Notes: generated from the letters alone by a model not told the origin. Positions 25,719 to 34,882 are shown, counted from the stretch's first letter. The stretch: 64,000 nt of DNA from RPQJ01 sp963823535 (GCA_963823535.1 CAWGLZ010000003.1:62001-126000); one strand, 5' to 3'. Numbers and translations: made by a program.

Positions 25719-27515
25719 ATGAACCTGATCCGCAATTTTTCCATCATCGCGCATGTCGACCACGGCAAGTCCACGCTCGCCGACCGCTTCATCCAGTTGT
25801 GCGGCGGACTGGAGGCGCGGGAGATGCAGGCTCAGGTCCTCGACTCGATGGACCTCGAGCGCGAGCGCGGCATCACGATCAAGGCGCAGAGCGTGTCTCT
25901 GCGCTATGCGGCGCGGGATGGACGGATCTACCAGCTGAACCTGATCGACACGCCAGGGCACGTCGATTTCTCCTACGAGGTGTCGCGCTCCCTGGCGGCC
26001 TGCGAGGGAGCGCTGCTGGTGGTGGACGCCGCCCAGGGCGTCGAGGCGCAGAGCGTGGCCAACTGCTACACCGCCATCGAGCAGGGGCTCGAGGTCGTAC
26101 CTGTGCTGAACAAGATCGACCTGCCGTCGGCGGACGCCGACCGGGTCATCAAGGAGATCGAGGAGATCATCGGCATCGAGGCGAGCGACGCCGTGCGCGT
26201 CAGCGCCAAGACCGGCGAGAACGTCCCGGACCTGCTCGAAGCCCTGGTCGCGCGCGTCCCGCCGCCGGCCGGCGACCCGGACGGGCCCTTGCAGGCACTG
26301 ATCATCGATTCCTGGTTCGACAACTACGTCGGCGTGATCTCGCTCGTGCGCGTCGTCAACGGCTCGCTCAGGACCGGCCAGAAGGTCCGGATGTGGTCAA
26401 CGGGGCGCGCGCACCAGGTGGACAAGCTCGGCCGGTTCACGCCGAAGCCGATTGCGGCGGAGGCGCTGTACACCGGCGAGGTCGGCTTCGTGGTGGCGGG
26501 CGTGAAGGAGATCGACGGCGCGCCGGTGGGCGACACGATCACCCTGGACGCGAGGCCCTGCTCGACGCCCCTCCCCGGGTTCAAGCAGATCAAGCCGCGG
26601 GTGTTTGCCGGGCTCTTCCCGGTCAGCTCGGACGACTACGAGTCGTTCAGGGACGCCCTCCAGAAGCTCAAGCTGAACGATTCCGCGCTGCAGTTCGAGC
26701 CCGAGGTGTCGACGGCGCTCGGATTCGGATTCCGCTGCGGATTCCTGGGCCTGCTGCACATGGACATCGTGCAGGAGCGGCTCGAGCGCGAATACGGGCT
26801 CGACCTCGTCACCAGCGCCCCGACCGTGATCTACGAGGTCGCGACGAGCAGCGGCGAGACGATGTTCGTGGACAACCCCGCCAAGCTGCCGCCCTCGGAC
26901 AAGGTGGCGGAGGTGCGGGAGCCGATCATCGTCGCGAACATCCTGCTGCCGCCGGACTACGTGGGGCCGGTGATGAAGCTCTGTCTCGACAAGCGGGGCG
27001 TGCAGAAGAAGCTGCTGTACCTCGGCAGCCAGGTCTCGATGCAGTGGGAACTGCCGCTGGCCGAGGTCGTGCTCGACTTCTTCGACCGGCTCAAGTCGGT
27101 GAGCCGGGGCTACGCGTCGTTCGACTACGATTTCGATCGCTTCCAGGGTGCGCCGCTCGTGAAGCTCGACATCCTCATCAACGGCGACAAGGTCGACGCA
27201 CTGTCCGTCATCACGCACCGCGACAGCGCCTACCAGCACGGGCGGGAGCTCGTCGACAAGATGCAGGAACTCATCCCGCGGCAGATGTTCGAGGTGGCCA
27301 TCCAGGCGGCGATCGGGTCCCACGTCATCGCTCGCTCGAGCGTCAAGGCGCTGCGCAAGAACGTCACCGCGAAGTGCTACGGCGGCGACATCTCCCGCAA
27401 GCGCAAGCTCCTCGAGAAGCAGAAGGAAGGCAAGAAGCGCATGAAACAGCTCGGGCAGGTGGAGATCCCGCAGGAAGCCTTCCTGGCGGTGCTGCAGCTC
27501 GGGCGCAAGGAATGA
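25719..27515 (+). CDS. lepA: Elongation factor 4 (LepA), ribosomal GTPase
   Basis: LepA is a translational GTPase related to EF-G, implicated in ribosome assembly or remodelling. The 598-residue protein (E. coli 599) has AHVDHGKSTLADR (G1), DTPGHVDFSYEV (G3), LNKIDLP (G4) and the LepA-specific C-terminal domain with TAKCYGGDISRKRKLLEKQKEGKKRMK. The ATG giving MNLIRNFSIIAHVDHG is chosen over an upstream in-frame start that adds a nonconserved MHRRRAGPPAP. It is followed by lepB, the conserved pair. Confidence 0.97.
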   Translation: MNLIRNFSIIAHVDHGKSTLADRFIQLCGGLEAREMQAQVLDSMDLERERGITIKAQSVSLRYAARDGRIYQLNLIDTPGHVDFSYEVSRSLAACEGALLVVDAAQGVEAQSVANCYTAIEQGLEVVPVLNKIDLPSADADRVIKEIEEIIGIEASDAVRVSAKTGENVPDLLEALVARVPPPAGDPDGPLQALIIDSWFDNYVGVISLVRVVNGSLRTGQKVRMWSTGRAHQVDKLGRFTPKPIAAEALYTGEVGFVVAGVKEIDGAPVGDTITLDARPCSTPLPGFKQIKPRVFAGLFPVSSDDYESFRDALQKLKLNDSALQFEPEVSTALGFGFRCGFLGLLHMDIVQERLEREYGLDLVTSAPTVIYEVATSSGETMFVDNPAKLPPSDKVAEVREPIIVANILLPPDYVGPVMKLCLDKRGVQKKLLYLGSQVSMQWELPLAEVVLDFFDRLKSVSRGYASFDYDFDRFQGAPLVKLDILINGDKVDALSVITHRDSAYQHGRELVDKMQELIPRQMFEVAIQAAIGSHVIARSSVKALRKNVTAKCYGGDISRKRKLLEKQKEGKKRMKQLGQVEIPQEAFLAVLQLGRKE

Positions 27516-27601
27516 CGGCCGCCGCGCGCCGCGCTGTGACGCAAGACATTGATGGGGCGCGAAAAATACTCAATACTCGCGCAGCCTTCGTGAGGTGATG
27601 C

Positions 27602-28382
27602 TTGATCTTCGATTTCTCGTTCGTGCTGGTGCTCGCGACCCTGGTGACCGGACTCGTCTGGGCCGCGGACGCCTGGTACTTCAAGCCCCGGAGGCTCGCC
27701 CGGGCGCAGGCGGGGGTGCTCCCGCGCGAACCCGTGCTGGTCGAGTACTCGCGCTCGTTCTTCCCGATCATCCTCATCGTGCTCGTGATCCGCTCGTTCC
27801 TGTTCGAGCCGTTCCGGATTCCCTCGGACTCGATGATGCCGACGCTGCTCGACGGCGATTTCATCTTCGTCAACAAGTTCACCTACGGACTGCGACTGCC
27901 GGTCGTGAATGCCGAGTTCCTGGACCTCGGCGAGCCCGAGCGCGGCGACGTCGTGGTCTTCCGCCTGCCGTCCGACCCCAGCACGAACTACATCAAGCGG
28001 CTGGTCGGACTGCCCGGTGATCACGTGACGGTGCGCGACAAGCGCGTCTACCTGAACGGCGAGGCGCAGCCGCTGACCCTCGACGGCATCTACGAAGGCT
28101 TCGGCCACACGGGCGCCCAGATCGCCGTCGAGACGCTGGACGCGACGCCCCATCGCGTCCTGTACATTCCGGAACGGCCATCCTACGACTTCGACGACGT
28201 GGTGCCGCCGGGGCATTTCTTCTTTCATGGGCGACAACCGCGACAACAGTCGCGACAGCCGTTTCCCCGAGGTGGGCTTCGTGCCGGCGGACCTGATCGT
28301 CGGCAAAGCCGTGGTGATCTGGTTGAACTGGAACCTGCCGAACGCCCCGATCTGGGGCCGGATCGGCGAATCGATCAATTGA
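27602..28382 (+). pseudogene. lepB: Signal peptidase I, reading frame broken by one extra base
   Basis: LepB removes signal peptides from exported proteins. From a TTG start the product has two membrane helices, the catalytic Ser77 in IPSDSMMPTLLDGD, and the catalytic Lys132 in YIKRLVGLPGD. At 28220-28226 the text reads ttcttctttc where ttcttcttc is needed: one surplus T puts GHFFF out of frame with MGDNRDNSRDSRFPEVGFVPADLIVG, which continues in the next frame to a stop at 28382. With the T removed the protein is complete and of normal length. Because lepB is usually essential, a sequencing or assembly error is more likely than true loss. The unshifted frame runs falsely into the next gene. 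Confidence 0.9.
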
Positions 28383-28402
28383 CAGCTTCCCGGAGTGCAG
28401 AC

Positions 28403-28768
28403 ATGAAGCAACGTCAGCGTGGCATGACATTCCTCGGGCTGGTGACGATCCTCGTCATCCTGGGCGCGGCGCTGTACGCCGCGATGCGTCTCGTCCCGGT
28501 GTTCCTCGAGTACACCGAGGTGGCCCGGGCACTGGAGCAGGTGCGCGACGAGCACGCGGCGATCGACACCAATCCGCAGATGATCCGCAACTCGCTCGAG
28601 CGTCGCTGGGACGTCGAGGACATCAAGGGCATCGGCTGGAAGGAAGTCTCGATCAAGAAGTCGAACGAGGGCTACGACGTGCGCGCCGCCTACCAGGTCG
28701 AGCAGCCTTTCATCGCCAACGTCTTCCTGGTGGCGAAGTTCGACAAATCGGTCACGATCCAGCAATGA
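28403..28768 (+). CDS. DUF4845 membrane protein
   Basis: The 121-residue protein begins with a type IV-prepilin-like start (MKQRQRGMTFLGLVTILVILGAALYAAMRLVP), a basic head and one membrane helix, followed by a periplasmic part with YTEVARALEQV and a C-terminal beta-rich stretch (YDVRAAYQVEQPFIANVFLVAKFDK). DUF4845 proteins sit between lepB and rnc in many beta- and gammaproteobacteria; the function is unknown. It lies 20 bases after the true lepB stop. The long frame that joins it to lepB is a result of the lepB insertion, not a fusion. Confidence 0.85.
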   Translation: MKQRQRGMTFLGLVTILVILGAALYAAMRLVPVFLEYTEVARALEQVRDEHAAIDTNPQMIRNSLERRWDVEDIKGIGWKEVSIKKSNEGYDVRAAYQVEQPFIANVFLVAKFDKSVTIQQ

Positions 28769-28775
28769 GCCGCGA

Positions 28776-29465
28776 TTGCTGACCGCGCGCGAATGGGCGG
28801 AGGCGCGGCTCGGGCATGACTTCCGCGACGTGGCGCTGCTCGATGCGGCGCTCACGCATCGCAGCGCGAGCAAGCGCAACTACGAGCGCCTCGAGTTCCT
28901 GGGCGACGCCGTGCTCAGTTTTGCCGTGGCCGTGCTGCTCTACCGCGAGTATCCGCAGGCCGACGAGGGTGACCTGAGCCGCTACCGCGCGGCCCTGGTG
29001 AGCGGCAGCACCCTGGCCGAGGTCGCGACCGGGCTCGACCTAGGTGCGCAGTTGCGCATGGGCAGCGGCGAACTGAAGAGCGGCGGATACCGACGGAGCT
29101 CGATCCTGGCCGACGCGCTCGAGGCGATTTTCGGGGCTGTCTACCTCGACGGCGGCATCGCCGCGGCGAGTGCCGTGATCGAGCGACTGTTCTCGGCGCG
29201 GCTCGCGGAGTTGCCGCAGGCACAGGCACTCAAGGACCCGAAGACCCGGCTGCAGGAGCTGCTGCAGGGGCGCAGCCTGCGGATTCCGGTCTATGCTGTC
29301 GAGGACGTGAGCGGCGAGCCGCACGAGCACTGGTTCGTCGCCAGTTGCGAGGTCGAGGCGCTCGGGTTGCGCGAGCAGGGCGAGGGCTCGAGTCGCCGAC
29401 GGGCCGAGCAGGAGGCTGCCGAGCGGGTGCTCCGGCGGCTGGAGCAGGAGGTTGCACCGCAGTGA
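28776..29465 (+). CDS. rnc: Ribonuclease III
   Basis: RNase III cuts double-stranded RNA, notably the rRNA precursor. The 229-residue protein has the nine-residue signature ERLEFLGDAVL with the metal-binding acidic residues, the second acidic site in DALEAIFGAVYLDGG, and a C-terminal double-stranded RNA-binding domain from about residue 155 (DPKTRLQELLQ to RRRAEQEAAERVL). The start must be TTG (MLTAREWAEARLGH), since the neighbouring ATG opens a five-codon frame. It overlaps era by four bases, as in most relatives. Confidence 0.96.
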   Translation: MLTAREWAEARLGHDFRDVALLDAALTHRSASKRNYERLEFLGDAVLSFAVAVLLYREYPQADEGDLSRYRAALVSGSTLAEVATGLDLGAQLRMGSGELKSGGYRRSSILADALEAIFGAVYLDGGIAAASAVIERLFSARLAELPQAQALKDPKTRLQELLQGRSLRIPVYAVEDVSGEPHEHWFVASCEVEALGLREQGEGSSRRRAEQEAAERVLRRLEQEVAPQ

Positions 29466-30397
29466 ATGAAACGAGCGACACCATCGAGCTGACCCCCGGC
29501 ACCGTGACCCGCTGCGGGATCGCCGCGCTGGTCGGGCGGCCCAACGTCGGCAAGTCGACGCTCCTGAACGCGCTGCTTGGTCGCAAGGTGACCATCGTGA
29601 GTCCGAAGCCGCAGACGACGCGCAACCGGATCCACGGCGTGCTGACCCGGCCCGGGCTGCAGATCGTCTTCGCCGACCTGCCGGGCATCCATGCCCGCCA
29701 GCCGCGCGCGATCAACCGCTACATGAACCGCACCGCACTTGCGTCGCTGGCGGACTCCGACGTGAACCTGTTCGTCATCGAGGCGCTGCGCTGGACGGAC
29801 GAGGACGAGCGGGCCCTCGACGAGCTGCGCCAGGCGGGTCGGCCGATCCTGCTGATCATCAACAAGGTGGACCGGGCGAAGCCGAAGTCCCGCCTGCTGC
29901 CGTTCATGGCGGAGATCACGCGCAAGGCCGAGTTTGCCGAGGTGGTGCCGCTCTCCGCGCTCAAGCGCAGCAATCTCGAGCGACTGCCCGAGGTCATTTC
30001 GCGCTACCTCCCGGAGTCGCCGCTGCTCTATCCGCCCGAGCAGTTCACGGACGTCAGCGACCGCTTCATGGCGGCCGAGATCGTGCGCGAGAAGCTGACA
30101 CGGAGGCTCCAGGAGGAACTGCCCTACGGCCTCGTCGTGGAAGTGGAGGGGATGGGCGAGGCTGAGGACGAGCCGGGCAAGCTCATCGTACAGGCCGTGA
30201 TCTGGATCGAGCGCACGGGCCAGAAGGCGATCGTGATCGGCAAGGGCGGCGAACTCCTCAAGGAGATCGGCCGCGCAGCCCGTCTCGAACTCAAGCAGTA
30301 CTTCGGCAGGCCCGTGCACCTCGAGCTCTGGGTGAAGGTGCGGGAGGACTGGTCGGACGACGAGAATGCCCTGCGGAAGTTCGGATACGAGTCGTGA
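29462..30397 (+). CDS. era: GTPase Era, 30S assembly factor
   Basis: Era binds the 3' end of 16S rRNA and assists maturation of the small subunit. The 311-residue protein has G1 GRPNVGKSTLLNALLG, the switch segment KPQTTRNRIHGV, G4 NKVD and a C-terminal KH domain (IVIGKGGELLKEIGRAARLELK). The G3 motif reads DLPG rather than the usual DTPG. The GTG start overlaps the rnc stop; about 15 residues precede the conserved RCGIAALVGRPN. Its stop overlaps the recO GTG start. Confidence 0.96.
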   Translation: MNETSDTIELTPGTVTRCGIAALVGRPNVGKSTLLNALLGRKVTIVSPKPQTTRNRIHGVLTRPGLQIVFADLPGIHARQPRAINRYMNRTALASLADSDVNLFVIEALRWTDEDERALDELRQAGRPILLIINKVDRAKPKSRLLPFMAEITRKAEFAEVVPLSALKRSNLERLPEVISRYLPESPLLYPPEQFTDVSDRFMAAEIVREKLTRRLQEELPYGLVVEVEGMGEAEDEPGKLIVQAVIWIERTGQKAIVIGKGGELLKEIGRAARLELKQYFGRPVHLELWVKVREDWSDDENALRKFGYES

Positions 30398-31143
30398 CGT
30401 CGACCTCCCGCCGTGTGCAGCTCGAACCGGCCTTCCTGCTGCACCATTACCCTTGGCGCGACTCGAGCCGCATCCTCGAGTTGTTCTCGCGCAGCCACGG
30501 GCGTGTCTCGGTCTTCGCGCGCGCCGTGCGCCGCGGAGGATCCGCCCTGCCGGCGGCGCTGCAGCCGTTCGGCGAGGTGCTCGCCTCGTGGAGCGCCCGG
30601 GGAGACGCAGGGCAGCTGACCGGCGCGGAGCGAGCCCGTGCGCCCGTGCGGCTGGCGGGTGATCGACTGATGAGCGGGTTCTACGTCAACGAGCTGATCA
30701 TCAAGCTCCTGCCCCGCCACGATCCGCACCCCGCGCTGTACGACGCCTACGCACGCGTGGTGTCGCTCCTCGAGGATCCGGCCGCCGACCCGGCGCGGGC
30801 CCTGAGGCTGTTCGAGAAGCGGCTGCTCGAGGAACTCGGCTGGGGACTCGATCTCGCCCACGATGCCTGCGGCGGACGGGCGATCCTTCCGGATCGTGCC
30901 TATCGCTACCGGGTCGACGGCGGTGCAGAGGTCGTCGACGGCGTCGCGGAAGGTCCGCTGGTCTTCCAGGGCTCGTCGCTGCTGTCCCTGGCCCGCGAGG
31001 CCCTGGACGACCCGCGCAGCCTCGCGGACGCGAGGCGCCTGCTTCGTGCCGCGCTCGACCAGTGTCTCGACGGCCGTGAACTGCGCACGCGGGAAGTGTT
31101 GCTGGCGATGCGGGCGCACGGCGGCCCGTCGCCCGGAGGCTGA
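30394..31143 (+). CDS. recO: DNA repair protein RecO
   Basis: RecO works with RecR to load RecA on SSB-coated DNA and anneals single strands. The 249-residue protein has the N-terminal OB-fold segment PAFLLHHYPWRDSSRILELFSRSHGRVSVFARAVRRGGS, a LMSGFYVNELIIKLLPRHDPHPALYDAY helix typical of the family, and LFEKRLLEELGWGLDL. No zinc-binding cysteine set is seen, as in other gammaproteobacterial RecO proteins. The GTG start overlaps the era stop by four bases. Confidence 0.94.
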   Translation: MTSTSRRVQLEPAFLLHHYPWRDSSRILELFSRSHGRVSVFARAVRRGGSALPAALQPFGEVLASWSARGDAGQLTGAERARAPVRLAGDRLMSGFYVNELIIKLLPRHDPHPALYDAYARVVSLLEDPAADPARALRLFEKRLLEELGWGLDLAHDACGGRAILPDRAYRYRVDGGAEVVDGVAEGPLVFQGSSLLSLAREALDDPRSLADARRLLRAALDQCLDGRELRTREVLLAMRAHGGPSPGG

Positions 31144-31146
31144 ACC

Positions 31147-31899
31147 ATGCTCACCCATCCCTTGCGACTGGGCGTCAACATCGATCACGTCGCGACACTG
31201 CGCGAGGTGCGCCGTGCGACGTATCCCGATCCGCTGCTCACCGCGCTGGTGGCGGAGCAGGCGGGTGCCGACAGCATCACGCTGCACCTGCGCGAGGACC
31301 GCCGTCACATCCAGGACCACGACGTCGACCGCCTGCGGGCTTCACTGCAGACGCGCATGAACCTGGAGATGGCCGCCACCGACGCCATGGTCGCCATCGC
31401 ACGCCGCGTCCGACCGCAGGACTGCTGCCTGGTGCCGGAACGCCGGGCAGAACTGACGACCGAGGGTGGACTCGACGTGGCCGGCCAGCGGGCAAGGCTC
31501 ACGGACTGCTGCGCGTCCCTCCGGGAGTGCGGCAGCCGGGTGTCGCTGTTCATCGATCCCGAGCCGGTCCAGCTCGAAGCCGCGCTCGAGGTTGGCGCGC
31601 CGGTCGTCGAACTGCACACCGGCGCCTATGCCGAGGCGACGGGGGAGCGCCAGGCCGTCGAACTGATGCGCCTCGTGGAAGCCGCGCGGTATGGCTCGCG
31701 CATCGGGCTCACGGTGCACGCCGGACACGGGCTCCACTACCACAACGTCCAGCCGGTCGCCGCGGTTGCCGAGATCGTGGAACTCAACATCGGGCACGCG
31801 ATCGTCGCCCGTGCGGTCACGGACGGGATGGCGGCGGCGGTCCGCGAGATGAAGGCCCTGATGACCGCCGCACGGCACGGTCTGTCGAACTCAAGCTGA
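31147..31899 (+). CDS. pdxJ: Pyridoxine 5'-phosphate synthase
   Basis: PdxJ condenses 1-deoxyxylulose 5-phosphate with 3-amino-2-oxopropyl phosphate to give pyridoxine 5'-phosphate in the DXP-dependent vitamin B6 pathway. The 250-residue TIM-barrel protein has GVNIDHVATLR at its start, DSITLHLREDRRHIQDHD, VPERRAELTTEGGLDV and VHAGHGLHYHNVQP, all family signatures. It follows recO after three bases, in the conserved era-recO-pdxJ-acpS series. Confidence 0.97.
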   Translation: MLTHPLRLGVNIDHVATLREVRRATYPDPLLTALVAEQAGADSITLHLREDRRHIQDHDVDRLRASLQTRMNLEMAATDAMVAIARRVRPQDCCLVPERRAELTTEGGLDVAGQRARLTDCCASLRECGSRVSLFIDPEPVQLEAALEVGAPVVELHTGAYAEATGERQAVELMRLVEAARYGSRIGLTVHAGHGLHYHNVQPVAAVAEIVELNIGHAIVARAVTDGMAAAVREMKALMTAARHGLSNSS

Positions 31900-31908
31900 G
31901 GACGGATC

Positions 31909-32298
31909 GTGATCTTCGGCATCGGCACCGACGTCGTGCAGCTCGACCGCGTACAGGCCACCTTCGAGCGCCACGGCGAGCACTTCGTGCGCCGGCTCCT
32001 GATGCCGCAGGAGGAGGCGGCGTTCCGCGGGTACAAGCGACCCGTGCGCTTTCTCGCCATGCGCTTCGCCGCCAAGGAAGCGATCGTCAAGGCGCTGGGC
32101 ACCGGCTTCGCACACGGCATCTGGATCCGGGACGTCGGCATCGCGGCGAATGCCTGGGGGCGTCCCGAGGTCATCTGGTCCGCACGCGGCCAGGCGCTGC
32201 GCGACCGGCTGGGTGCAGGCGAGGGACACGTTACCCTCACCGACGAGGCCGGTCTCGTGGTGGCGGTCGCGGTCCTCATGCGCAAGGAGTCCGGGTGA
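31909..32298 (+). CDS. acpS: Holo-[acyl-carrier-protein] synthase
   Basis: AcpS moves 4'-phosphopantetheine from CoA to apo-ACP, making it active for fatty acid synthesis. The 129-residue protein has the two magnesium/CoA motifs IGTDVVQLDRV and RFAAKEAIVKALGTG. The GTG start (MIFGIGTD) lies nine bases after pdxJ. Its stop overlaps the start of the exonuclease gene. Confidence 0.95.
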   Translation: MIFGIGTDVVQLDRVQATFERHGEHFVRRLLMPQEEAAFRGYKRPVRFLAMRFAAKEAIVKALGTGFAHGIWIRDVGIAANAWGRPEVIWSARGQALRDRLGAGEGHVTLTDEAGLVVAVAVLMRKESG

Positions 32299-33083
32299 GC
32301 ATCAGCAACGTTCTCGCATTCGACATCGAGACGGTTCCCGACGTCGAGTTTGGACGGCGCCTGCACGGGCTCGAGGGCCTCACGGACAAGCAGGTCGGCT
32401 ACGTGATGCAGACCCGCCAGCGCGAGCAGACGGGATCCGAGTTCCTGTCGCTGGAGCAGCACCGGGTCGTGGCGATCTCGGTGGCCATGCGAACCCGGGA
32501 AGGCTTCCGGGCCTGGAGCCTGGGCGAGCCGGATTCGCCCGAGTCGGAACTGTTGCGGAGCTTCTTCGACGGCATCGATCGCTACGGCCCGACGCTGGTG
32601 AGCTGGAACGGGAGCGGATTCGACCTGCCGGTCATGCACTACCGCGCGCTGCGCCATTCGCTGCAGGCGCCGCGCTACTGGGAGACGGGCGACGAAGACC
32701 CTGCATTCCGCTGGAACAACTACTTGAGCCGCTTCCACTGGCGCCACGTGGACCTGATGGACGTGCTGTCCGGATTCCAGGGTCGCGGGCGAGTCGGCCT
32801 CGACAGGATGGCGCAGCTGCTCGGTTTCCCGGGCAAACTGGGCATGTCGGGGGAGGCGGTCGGGGAGGCGCACCTCGAGGGCCGCGTCGAGGACATCCGC
32901 AACTACTGCGAGACCGACGTCATCAACACCTACCTGATCTACCTGCGGTTCGAACTGATGCGCGGCAGACTCACGCCGGAGGAACACGGGCGCGAGAGCG
33001 CGCTGGTGCGGTCGTGGCTCGGCGACGCCACCCAGCCGCACCTCGGGGAGTTCCTCGCGGCGTGGACCACCGCAGCGGAATGA
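32295..33083 (+). CDS. Predicted 3'-5' exonuclease of the PolB-exonuclease type
   Basis: The 262-residue protein has DEDD-type exonuclease motifs: AFDIETVPD (Exo I, residues 8-16), LVSWNGSGFDLPVM (Exo II) and YCETDVINTYLIYLR (Exo III, with the metal-binding Asp). Such proteins (PF10108-type) resemble the proofreading domain of family B polymerases but lack a polymerase. Its substrate is unknown; single-stranded DNA or RNA are both possible. The GTG start overlaps acpS by four bases, and the stop overlaps rlmD by four. Confidence 0.85.
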   Translation: MSISNVLAFDIETVPDVEFGRRLHGLEGLTDKQVGYVMQTRQREQTGSEFLSLEQHRVVAISVAMRTREGFRAWSLGEPDSPESELLRSFFDGIDRYGPTLVSWNGSGFDLPVMHYRALRHSLQAPRYWETGDEDPAFRWNNYLSRFHWRHVDLMDVLSGFQGRGRVGLDRMAQLLGFPGKLGMSGEAVGEAHLEGRVEDIRNYCETDVINTYLIYLRFELMRGRLTPEEHGRESALVRSWLGDATQPHLGEFLAAWTTAAE

Positions 33084-34390
33084 AACGGATCAGCGCCGCC
33101 CCTGAAGAGGCCGACATCGAGGATCTTTCCCACGAGGGAAAGGGCGTGGCCCGGATCGACGGCAAGACGGTCTTCGTCGCCGATGCCCTGCCGGGGGAAC
33201 GCGTCGTGCTGCGCCGTGTCCGCCGGCACCGCAACTTCGACGAGGCCGGGCTGGAGTCGGTGCTTCGTCCGAGCCCCGATCGCGTCGAGCCGGAGTGTCC
33301 GCACTTCGGAACCTGCGGCGGCTGCGCGCTGCAGCACCTCGCGCCGGCCGCACAGATCGCCTTCAAGCAGGACCAGCTGATCGAGAACCTCGCGCGGCTC
33401 GGCGGGGTGACGCCGGGGCGCATCCTGCCGCCGCTGCAGGGGCCCGTCTGGCGATACCGGCGCCGGGCCCGGCTCGGCGTGAAGTACGTCGCGCGCAAGG
33501 GTCGCGTGCTGGTCGGCTTCCGCGAACGCGCCGCGCCCTTCGTCGCGGACCTGCACGAATGCAGGGTGCTCGCGCCGCCGGCCGACCGCCTCGTCGATCC
33601 GCTCGCCGCGCTCGTCGGTGGGCTGTCGATTGCAGGCCGGATACCCCAGGTCGAGGTCGCCGTGGCCGACGACGATTGCGCGCTCGTGCTGCGCACCCTC
33701 GATCCACCGACCGACGCGGACCTCGGTCGGCTGCGCGAGTTCGAAGCCGGGCAGGGCGTGCGCCTCTACCTGCAGTCCGGGGGGCCGTCCAGCATCGTCG
33801 CCCTCACGCCCGGGCGGCCGCCGCTTCGCTATGCGCTGCCAGGCTCCGGCCTGTCGATCGAGTTCGAGCCGACGGACTTCATCCAGGTGAATGGTGCGAT
33901 CAACCAGGCCATGATCGAGCGCGCGATCGGCCTGCTCGAGCCGCAGCCTGAGGATCGCGTGCTCGACCTGTTCTGCGGGCTGGGCAATTTCTCGCTGCCG
34001 CTGGCACGCCTTGCGCTCGAGGTGGTCGGCGTGGAGGGCGATGCCGGCCTGGTGGCACGCGCCGGAATGAATGCGAGACGTCAGTCCTTCGGCAACGTCG
34101 AGTTCCACGCAGCCGACCTCGCGGCGCCGGCGACGGGTGCCGCCTGGGCGAAGCGCCCCTTCGAGCGCGTACTCCTCGATCCGCCCCGTGCCGGGGCGCG
34201 CGAGGTCCTGCCCCTCGTGGCAGACTCTGGAGCTACGCGCGTCGTGTATATTTCCTGCCATCCGGGCAGCCTTGCCCGCGATGCAGGCATCCTGGTCCGG
34301 GACCACGGATTCCGGCTGGTCGCAGCAGGCGTCATGGACATGTTTCCGCACACCACCCATGTCGAGGCCATGTCGGTCTTCGAACGCTGA
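33080..34390 (+). CDS. rlmD: 23S rRNA (uracil-1939-C5)-methyltransferase
   Basis: RlmD methylates U1939 of 23S rRNA using SAM. The 436-residue protein has an N-terminal TRAM domain (ADIEDLSHEGKGVARIDGK), a [4Fe-4S]-binding set CPHFGTCGGCALQH plus a later Cys (LHECRVL), SAM-binding DLFCGLGNFSLPLA, and the catalytic region YISCHPGSLARD with the nucleophile Cys. It is coupled to the exonuclease gene by a four-base overlap. In enterics rlmD precedes relA; no relA is seen here. Confidence 0.95.
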   Translation: MKRISAAPEEADIEDLSHEGKGVARIDGKTVFVADALPGERVVLRRVRRHRNFDEAGLESVLRPSPDRVEPECPHFGTCGGCALQHLAPAAQIAFKQDQLIENLARLGGVTPGRILPPLQGPVWRYRRRARLGVKYVARKGRVLVGFRERAAPFVADLHECRVLAPPADRLVDPLAALVGGLSIAGRIPQVEVAVADDDCALVLRTLDPPTDADLGRLREFEAGQGVRLYLQSGGPSSIVALTPGRPPLRYALPGSGLSIEFEPTDFIQVNGAINQAMIERAIGLLEPQPEDRVLDLFCGLGNFSLPLARLALEVVGVEGDAGLVARAGMNARRQSFGNVEFHAADLAAPATGAAWAKRPFERVLLDPPRAGAREVLPLVADSGATRVVYISCHPGSLARDAGILVRDHGFRLVAAGVMDMFPHTTHVEAMSVFER

Positions 34391-34393
34391 ACG

Positions 34394-34882
34394 ATGCCGC
34401 TCGAGATCGAACGCAAATTCCTGGTCGAGGGCGAGGCGTGGCGCACCGGCGCCGACCGCCGCGAGTTCTATCGCCAGGGCTACCTCGCGGGCAGCGAGTC
34501 GTGTTCGGTCCGCGTCCGGGTCGGGGGCCAGCAGGCCTGGATCGGCGTCAAGGGGCGGGTGCGAGGTGCGACACGACTCGAGTATGAATACGAGATTCCG
34601 CTGGACGAGGCCAACGAGATCCTCGATCTGCTCTGCGTCCAGGGTCGCATCGAAAAGTACCGCCACTGGGTGTCCCATGCCGGACACGAATGGGAAGTGG
34701 ACGAGTTCCTCGGCGACAACTCCGGGCTGGTGGTCGCGGAACTCGAACTCGACGACGAGCGGGAGGCGTTCGTGAGACCGCCCTGGGTCGGGCTCGAGAT
34801 CACGGAGGACGTTCGCTACTACAACTCCAGCCTCGCGCTCCTGCCCTGGCGTGCTTGGCCGGCAACGGGGGAGTCCCGGTGA
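34394..34882 (+). CDS. CYTH-domain phosphatase (triphosphate tunnel metalloenzyme)
   Basis: The 162-residue single-domain protein begins MPLEIERKFLV, the ExExK signature of the CYTH fold, and continues with conserved basic and acidic strands (SVRVRVGG, WIGVKGRVRGATRLEYEYEIP, WEVDEFLGDNSGLVVAELEL, GLEITEDVRYYNSSLA). Bacterial short CYTH proteins hydrolyse inorganic triphosphate in vitro; the physiological substrate is uncertain. It lies three bases after rlmD and overlaps nagZ. Confidence 0.9.
   Translation: MPLEIERKFLVEGEAWRTGADRREFYRQGYLAGSESCSVRVRVGGQQAWIGVKGRVRGATRLEYEYEIPLDEANEILDLLCVQGRIEKYRHWVSHAGHEWEVDEFLGDNSGLVVAELELDDEREAFVRPPWVGLEITEDVRYYNSSLALLPWRAWPATGESR

Noticed and set aside
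27602..28768. A single 388-residue frame joining signal peptidase I to a DUF4845 domain
   Set aside because: The join region has no homology and the missing LepB C-terminus is intact in the next frame, so the fusion is produced by a one-base insertion.
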